This document shows positions 6,933 through 11,281 of a DNA stretch of 11,281 nt, one piece after another. The stretch's first letter is position 1, and each line of letters begins with the position of its first letter. Below the pieces are notes generated by a model. The model was not told the origin of the DNA and made no database searches. It was given only the letters and a program-made list of their open reading frames with translations. This DNA comes from JBAXPW01 sp037132015 (GTDB lineage: Bacteria > Patescibacteriota > Microgenomatia > UBA1406 > GWC2-37-13): NCBI GenBank assembly GCA_037132015.1, contig JBAXPW010000047.1, forward strand, positions 1 through 11,281, read 5' to 3'. The position numbers and the translations under genes were made by a program.

Positions 6933-8729
6933 ATGATTCAAGAAGAAATTAAAAATCTATTACAACACACCCTTAAAGAATTACATATCATAGTATCTGA
7001 CATATCCGTAGAACCTGTGTCAGAGAATAAATTTGGAGATTATACTTCAAATATCGCACTAAAATTATCAAAAGATCTTAAAAAAAAACCTCTAGAAATA
7101 GCACAGGATATCGTGTGCAGTATACAAAAAAATAAACATATAGAAAAAGTGGAAGTTGCACCTCCCGGTTTTATCAACTTTTATTTATCAAAACAATTTA
7201 TTATTAGTGAGCTCCAAACTATACCAAATACTGTCCTTCTTAATATTAATGAAAAAAAAAGAGTCATTGTAGAATATACCGATCCAAATCCTTTTAAGGA
7301 ACTCCATATTGGACATCTATTTAGTAATACCGTTGGAGAATCAATTTCCCGTATCATGGAGGCATCTGGAGCAACGGTAAGAAGAGTAAATTATCAGGGT
7401 GATGTTGGTTTACACGTAGCCAAATCTGTATGGGGATTAGATAAAAAACTAAATGAAGATCAACTAACTATTGCAGATATCGAGCAACGGAACATCAATG
7501 ATCGAGTACAATATCTTGGTCAAGCATATGCAAAAGGTTCTGTTAGTTATGTAGAAGATATAACTGCACAACAAGAAATAAAAAACCTGAATGCTATTAT
7601 TTACTCCATCTCTCAAGAAGAACTTACCTCAAAAACACATTGGATTCCTCAGATAAACTATGAACAACAAATCACAAATAGTCATTTGGATAAAAAACAC
7701 ATAAAAGAGCTTTATTTGAATGGAAAAAAATGGAGCCTTGAATACTTCGAAGTAATTTATCATCACCTCGGAACATACTTTGATGATTATTATTTTGAAA
7801 GTATTGTTGGTGAATATGGCGTACAAATCGTCAAAGAATTTCTTACAAAAGGTGTGTTTGAGGAAAGTCAAGGAGCCGTAATTTATAATGGTGAAAAAAG
7901 AGGACTGCACACACGGGTTTTTATCAATTCACTTGGACTTCCCACTTACGAAGCTAAGGAACTGGGACTTTCTTCTGTTAAATATAGCGACTGGAACTAT
8001 GATAAATCAATTATTGTAACAGGAACAGAGATCAAAGAATACTTTAAGGTTCTTATGTCTACAATGAAAGAAACAAACCCATCAATTGCAGAAAAAACAA
8101 TTCCTCTAACTCACGGTATGATCAAACTTCCAGAAGGCAAGATGTCAAGTAGAAATGGAAATGTTGTTACCATTGAATGGTTGATTAATGAAGCAAAAAA
8201 TAAACTTCTCACTGTCATTTCATCTAATGATAATGTTCCTCTTGAGGATAAAGATGGCGTTGCAGATACATTAGCAATATGTGCTATTAAATATTCTTTG
8301 CTTCGAACAAATATCGGACAAGATGTAGTATTTACATTTGATGAATCATTATCGTTTGATGGCAATTCTGGCCCCTATTTACAATACACATATGTACGTG
8401 CACAATCGATATTACGTAAAGAATCAACTATACAAACAATCAATAATGCAAATCACATACTATTAGAACCTGAAGAATCTATACTGATCCGCAAAATTCT
8501 TCTATTCCCTCTTGTTCTAACAAATGCATCTACTAAACTCCAACCACATTTAGTCTGTAACTATCTATTTGAAATAGCTCAACTTTATAATAATTTTTAC
8601 CACAAATTTTCTGTTCTCAAATCAGAGGGAGATATAAAAACTATACGACTTCGTATTACTCATGGAGTATCAAATATACTCAAACAAGGACTTGAATTAT
8701 TGGGTGCAAAAGTTGTAGAAAAAATGTAA
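6933..8729 (+). CDS. argS: Arginyl-tRNA synthetase
   Basis: This class I aminoacyl-tRNA synthetase charges tRNA-Arg with arginine and normally needs the tRNA for activation. The 598-aa protein has the ArgS N-terminal (Add-1 type) domain at about 1-85. The catalytic core contains DPNPFKELHIGH (HIGH at 125-128), the NYQGDVGLHV segment (153-162) and a KMSSR signature at 403-407. A DALR anticodon-binding domain is recognisable from about 480. The segment HTRVFINSLGLPTYEAKELGL (about 326-346) differs from the common bacterial form, and the C-terminus ends VVEKM where most ArgS end PERM. Both look like lineage variants, not damage. It is 21 nt upstream of radA on the same strand and likely cotranscribed with it. 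No Shine-Dalgarno site precedes the ATG. Confidence 0.97.
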   Translation: MIQEEIKNLLQHTLKELHIIVSDISVEPVSENKFGDYTSNIALKLSKDLKKKPLEIAQDIVCSIQKNKHIEKVEVAPPGFINFYLSKQFIISELQTIPNTVLLNINEKKRVIVEYTDPNPFKELHIGHLFSNTVGESISRIMEASGATVRRVNYQGDVGLHVAKSVWGLDKKLNEDQLTIADIEQRNINDRVQYLGQAYAKGSVSYVEDITAQQEIKNLNAIIYSISQEELTSKTHWIPQINYEQQITNSHLDKKHIKELYLNGKKWSLEYFEVIYHHLGTYFDDYYFESIVGEYGVQIVKEFLTKGVFEESQGAVIYNGEKRGLHTRVFINSLGLPTYEAKELGLSSVKYSDWNYDKSIIVTGTEIKEYFKVLMSTMKETNPSIAEKTIPLTHGMIKLPEGKMSSRNGNVVTIEWLINEAKNKLLTVISSNDNVPLEDKDGVADTLAICAIKYSLLRTNIGQDVVFTFDESLSFDGNSGPYLQYTYVRAQSILRKESTIQTINNANHILLEPEESILIRKILLFPLVLTNASTKLQPHLVCNYLFEIAQLYNNFYHKFSVLKSEGDIKTIRLRITHGVSNILKQGLELLGAKVVEKM

Positions 8730-8750
8730 GAATTTATTTTTTTAAAATAT

Positions 8751-10046
8751 ATGGCTTTTTTTATTTGTTCGCATTGTGGATACGGTTCAGGTGCATGGAT
8801 GGGTAAATGTCCAGACTGTAGTGAATGGAACACCTTCAAACAACGAAATGAATTTGGAGATAATTCATCTGATAAAGTAAAGGAAGATATTCTTGAATTA
8901 AAAGCTACTCAATTATCAAAAGTAACTTCAACCAAACTCGAACGTTTTTCAACAGGAATCTTTGAATTTGATCGAGTTCTTGGAGGAGGGCTCACACCAG
9001 GTGCACAGATCCTAATGTCGGGCGAGCCCGGAGTTGGCAAATCAACCCTACTTCTTCAAGCATTACAACATATTCGTACTCTCTACATCTCAGGAGAAGA
9101 GATAGCAGAACAAGTCAAAGAACGGGCAATTCGTATGGAAGTTTCTTTGGAAAAGTTTTTATTTTCCGATACGGTACAACTTGAAGGAATTCTTCGAGGA
9201 ATAAACGATCTACGAAATGAGATTGATCTAGTTGTCGTTGATTCACTTCAAACTATTTATTCAAAAGAAGTTGAATCACCTCCGGGCAATATCACTCAGA
9301 TGCGCGAAGTTATAAGTAAAATAGTCATAGCTGGAAAAAAATTAAAATTACCCATTATTATTATTGGTCATGTAACAAAAGATGGTGAAATCGCTGGACC
9401 AAAAATGATTGAACACATGGTAGATACCGTACTTAATTTTGAGGGCGAACGAATTTCTCAATTTAGAATTTTACGAGCCTCAAAAAATAGATTTGGATCA
9501 ACAGATGAGATTGGTATTTTTGAGATGTCCGGTGCTGGTCTCAAAGAAGTAAATAATCCTTTGGCATTTTTAGAGGATCAAACAGAGAATACACCGGGTA
9601 AGGCAGTAGTGGGCGTGATGGAAGGAAAGAGACCATTATTCTTTGAAATGCAGGCTTTAGCAGTTCCAACCTTTATGGCTATGCCAAGGCGCGTTGTTAA
9701 AGGCGTTGACTACAACAAAGTGCTTCTTTTACTTGCAGTGATGAAAAAACATCTCCATATAGAGCTCGACAAATATGATGTTTATATTAATGTGATTGGT
9801 GGAGTTGATGTCAAATCGCCTGCAGTTGATTTAGGAATTGTAGCGTCTCTTTTGTCTTCGATACAAAATACAGCAATAAATACAAAGACGCTATTTATTG
9901 GTGAAGTGGGACTTCTTGGAGAGATTCGTAAATTTGTTGGTCAAGATCGAATCCTAAGTGAAGCAAAACGTATTGGATTTAATACAATCATATCTTCTAC
10001 TACTATGAAAAATATAAAAGAAATCAAATCAATTATAAAAATATAA
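8751..10046 (+). CDS. radA: DNA repair/recombination protein RadA (Sms)
   Basis: RadA is a RecA-like ATPase that drives branch migration and DNA unwinding during homologous recombination. The 431-aa product opens with the four-cysteine zinc finger (C6, C9, C20, C23). It has a Walker A motif, GEPGVGKST, at 91-99 and a Walker B strand, LVVVDS, at 160-165. The diagnostic KNRFGS is at 245-250. The C-terminal Lon-like domain includes DVYINVIGG (343-351), SPAVDLGI and GEVGLLGEIR (384-393). The peptidase serine is absent, as is usual for RadA. It is slightly shorter than the ~455 aa of well-known homologues. The start fits because the zinc finger begins six residues in. It follows argS by 21 nt and ends 5 nt from the convergent RodZ-like gene. 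Confidence 0.97.
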   Translation: MAFFICSHCGYGSGAWMGKCPDCSEWNTFKQRNEFGDNSSDKVKEDILELKATQLSKVTSTKLERFSTGIFEFDRVLGGGLTPGAQILMSGEPGVGKSTLLLQALQHIRTLYISGEEIAEQVKERAIRMEVSLEKFLFSDTVQLEGILRGINDLRNEIDLVVVDSLQTIYSKEVESPPGNITQMREVISKIVIAGKKLKLPIIIIGHVTKDGEIAGPKMIEHMVDTVLNFEGERISQFRILRASKNRFGSTDEIGIFEMSGAGLKEVNNPLAFLEDQTENTPGKAVVGVMEGKRPLFFEMQALAVPTFMAMPRRVVKGVDYNKVLLLLAVMKKHLHIELDKYDVYINVIGGVDVKSPAVDLGIVASLLSSIQNTAINTKTLFIGEVGLLGEIRKFVGQDRILSEAKRIGFNTIISSTTMKNIKEIKSIIKI

Positions 10047-10071
10047 TTTCATCATTCCAAAATATATTTTT
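10037..10071. terminator. AT-only inverted repeat across the convergent stops, possible bidirectional terminator
   Basis: AAAAATATA (10037-10045) and TATATTTTT (10063-10071) are perfect 9-bp inverted repeats with a 17-nt loop. They span both the radA stop and the stop of the RodZ-like gene. The T-run follows in the direction of radA transcription, and the A-run gives the same on the other strand. With no G-C pairs the hairpin is weak, so its function is uncertain. Confidence 0.3.
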
Positions 10072-10675
10072 TCTGTACAATCGTGCGTCTTCCATTTGCA
10101 CCAATAACCTCAATGTAAAGTGTATTTGTTCCTTTTATAATTGGAAATTCATAAGTAAATGTTCCTTCGGTATCTTTGTATACCTTTTCTCCTAAGATTG
10201 TTACACTAGCATCCTTTTCAGTTTTTCCTATAATCTTTACTCTGTCTGCATTTTTAATAATTGATACTTTTGGTGATATTATATCTACAAAAGGAGGAGA
10301 AAAATACACAAATAATTGATATCCAAAATAACAAAAAAATATTACAAAGATCCCTACGACTGATGAAACCACAATACGTTTTGATGTTGAATTAAGAGTA
10401 TGTGGTTGAATTCTTTTTTGAAAAGTTGAAGTTTCTTCCTGATGTTCATAATCTCTACGAAAAAATGCAAGAGCTTTTTCTTCTTCAATTCCTAGATATT
10501 TTGCATAACTTTTTATGATGCCAATAATGTAAATTTTTGATGCGAAAAGCGACCAATCATTTGTTTCTATTGCTTCAATAAATTTACTTCTGATACGTAT
10601 CTCTTTTTCAATTTGTTGAACAGTGAGTTTTCTCTTTATTCGTTCATTGAGTAATAATGTGCCAATTGTAAGCAT
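10052..10675 (-). CDS. RodZ-like membrane protein with N-terminal helix-turn-helix
   Basis: The 207-aa product has a RodZ-type cytoplasmic HTH domain (about 3-75). It shows IGTLLLNERIKRKLTVQQIEKE and the characteristic FASKIYIIGIIKSYAKYLGI stretch (44-63). A basic linker and one transmembrane helix (about 101-124) follow. A β-rich outer domain (about 127-207) contains the pattern VKIIGKTEKDASVTILGEKV, as in Ig-like or glucodextranase-B-like folds. In model bacteria RodZ links MreB filaments to the cell wall and sets cell shape. That role here is inference, since no mreB gene is in the window. It is shorter than the E. coli protein (337 aa), with most of the loss in the linker and outer region. 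The gene ends in TGA, which shows that TGA is a stop codon. A membrane-anchored regulator is the alternative reading. Confidence 0.85.
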   Translation of the reverse strand: MLTIGTLLLNERIKRKLTVQQIEKEIRIRSKFIEAIETNDWSLFASKIYIIGIIKSYAKYLGIEEEKALAFFRRDYEHQEETSTFQKRIQPHTLNSTSKRIVVSSVVGIFVIFFCYFGYQLFVYFSPPFVDIISPKVSIIKNADRVKIIGKTEKDASVTILGEKVYKDTEGTFTYEFPIIKGTNTLYIEVIGANGRRTIVQKKYILE

Positions 10676-10759
10676 ATGATATGAACCAAATAACTTCTAC
10701 ATCACAGAGCTAAAGTAGTACTCATACGTGATGGAATAAGATGTATTAAAAAGTAAATA
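10676..10759. other. 84-bp spacer between the RodZ-like and oxidoreductase genes
   Basis: This gap follows the oxidoreductase gene and precedes the RodZ-like gene, both on the reverse strand. It holds a 6-bp inverted repeat (CATCAC at 10700-10705, GTGATG at 10728-10733) with a 22-nt loop and no T-tract, so it is not a convincing terminator. I found no clear promoter hexamer pair for the RodZ-like gene and no small ORF worth calling. Confidence 0.4.
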
Positions 10760-11185
10760 TTACTGAAGATCGTAAAATGTTACAGATACTTTGGCATCAC
10801 AAAATCCAAATATTCCTTTTTCAATACGCGCTCTCATATTATCTCTAAGTGCTCCTGCTTGAGCCTCGGGTGTACCATGAGTCAAATGAAACTCAAAAGC
10901 TCGCCCCTTGAGCATGCCTTCTGGAGTACCTGCTTCACTATATCTATAAGCAAAACCATATGTCAAAACATTCTGAATCCATTTATCAAATTCATATCCC
11001 GCTGCCCACCAAAAAACTGGTGCAATAAGAATAATCTGTTCATCTCCTAATATAATAGCTTTCCATTCATCTGCAGATTTATCTGTTGAATGATAGATTT
11101 TATGATTATTTGCCTTATTTAACTCTGCAATAATTGCGAGACCCTTTTTACTTGGAAGTTCTTTTGGATGAAAATTGATTATCAT
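10760..11185 (-). CDS. Short flavodoxin-fold NAD(P)H oxidoreductase (KefF/MdaB-like)
   Basis: The 141-aa product resembles the Flavodoxin_2 family of FMN- or FAD-dependent NAD(P)H:quinone oxidoreductases. The first strand and phosphate loop correspond to MIINFHPKELPSKKGLA. The core IILIAPVFWWAAGYEFDKWIQNVLTYGFAY (51-80) matches the family pattern of a P-x-x-W segment, a helix and then a GxAY. LKGRAFEFHLTHGTPE (92-107) matches the strand and glycine turn after it. It is short, since family members are usually about 170-200 aa. It stops right after what should be the last strand (KVSVTFYDLQ), so the terminal helix is missing. The stop is a clean TAA, so this could be a compact variant or an old truncation. 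A strong promoter sits 8 nt upstream, which suggests it is expressed. Substrate and cofactor are not determined. Confidence 0.8.
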   Translation of the reverse strand: MIINFHPKELPSKKGLAIIAELNKANNHKIYHSTDKSADEWKAIILGDEQIILIAPVFWWAAGYEFDKWIQNVLTYGFAYRYSEAGTPEGMLKGRAFEFHLTHGTPEAQAGALRDNMRARIEKGIFGFCDAKVSVTFYDLQ

Positions 11186-11193
11186 ATATAAAC

Positions 11194-11222
11194 ACTATAT
11201 ACTCAAACAACCGATAAGTCAA
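11194..11222 (-). promoter_or_regulatory. Near-consensus promoter for the flavodoxin-fold gene
   Basis: On the reverse strand TTGACT (11222-11217, five of six -35 consensus bases) is followed by a 17-bp spacer and TATAGT (11199-11194, five of six -10 bases). The ATG at 11185 is only 8 nt beyond the -10, so the expected transcript starts 0-2 nt before the start codon and is leaderless. This is the best promoter in the window. Confidence 0.6.
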
Positions 11223-11229
11223 TAGCCCT

Positions 11230-11279
11230 ACATTCTATTTCGAAATGCACCACCTACGATTTTAGACTTTAACAGTCTA
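11230..11279. other. Right-end non-coding DNA with palindrome and small hairpin
   Basis: A perfect 10-bp palindrome, ATTTCGAAAT, lies at 11237-11246. A hairpin of six base pairs with a 5-nt loop (TAGACT and AGTCTA) lies at 11263-11279. The stretch ACATTCTATTTCG (11230-11242) loosely resembles the left-end repeat core. No ORF or tRNA fits. It may be the edge of another repeat or element cut by the window end. Confidence 0.25.
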
Positions 11280-11281
11280 CG

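Noticed and set aside
7629..7910. Reverse-strand open frame inside argS
   Set aside because: It lies wholly within the conserved ArgS core and is a shadow of it.
10700..10733. Hairpin CATCAC/GTGATG as a terminator
   Set aside because: It has only six base pairs, a 22-nt loop and no T-tract on either side.
10859..11050. Forward open frame opposite the flavodoxin-fold gene
   Set aside because: It is antisense to the gene that has family similarity and a strong promoter.
11237..11281. Possible tRNA on the reverse strand (a CTGTTAA loop-like stretch and TTCGAAA)
   Set aside because: The stem around CTGTTAA does not pair with a 7-nt loop, the bases beside TTCGAAA do not form a T-stem, and no acceptor stem is found.

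Overview
This is an AT-rich bacterial window with tightly packed genes. It most resembles a Patescibacteria (CPR) genome, possibly of the Microgenomates side. That placement is inferred from the gene repertoire: a DPM1-like glycosyltransferase fused to a GtrA domain, a PEGA-PEGA-SH3 membrane-anchored protein, a short RodZ-like protein, and an ArgS carrying the variant GLPTYEAKELGL segment. Recoded-stop lineages (code 25) are unlikely, because TGA ends at least two genes (the UDP-glucuronate decarboxylase and the RodZ-like gene). Ten protein genes are supported. No rRNA, tRNA or CRISPR array was seen.

Layout. At 5-48 there are two near-identical 20-bp direct repeats on a 24-bp period, which look like the end of a mobile element. 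A forward cluster follows at 107-5134. It holds UDP-glucose 6-dehydrogenase, UDP-glucuronate decarboxylase, a polyprenyl-phosphate sugar transferase with a GtrA membrane domain, and an unrecognised 553-aa protein. Its gaps are 1 nt, a 4-nt overlap and 15 nt. Next come two reverse-strand genes, a PEGA/SH3 envelope protein (5928-6830) and a SpoU/TrmH-type RNA methyltransferase (5167-5889). Divergent from them is a forward pair, argS (6933-8729) and radA (8751-10046). A reverse-strand RodZ-like gene (10052-10675) converges on radA with 5 nt between the two stops. A short flavodoxin-fold oxidoreductase gene (10760-11185, reverse) and about 100 bp of non-coding DNA finish the window.

How the genes work together. 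The first two enzymes would turn UDP-glucose into UDP-glucuronate and then UDP-xylose. The third gene would load a sugar on a polyprenyl-phosphate carrier and move it across the membrane. This suggests a module for surface glycan or glycoprotein precursors, with the 553-aa protein as an unexplained partner. The middle and right parts are housekeeping (translation, RNA modification, recombination) plus two single-pass envelope proteins.

Expression signals. None of the ten genes has a convincing Shine-Dalgarno site. Several have a -10-like hexamer only 5-8 nt before the start codon, which implies leaderless transcripts. The clearest case is the last gene: TTGACT, 17 bp, TATAGT, 8 nt, ATG. The left-end repeat appears to supply the -35 box of a near-consensus outward promoter pointing into the sugar cluster. 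There is no stretch over 300 bases without a gene.
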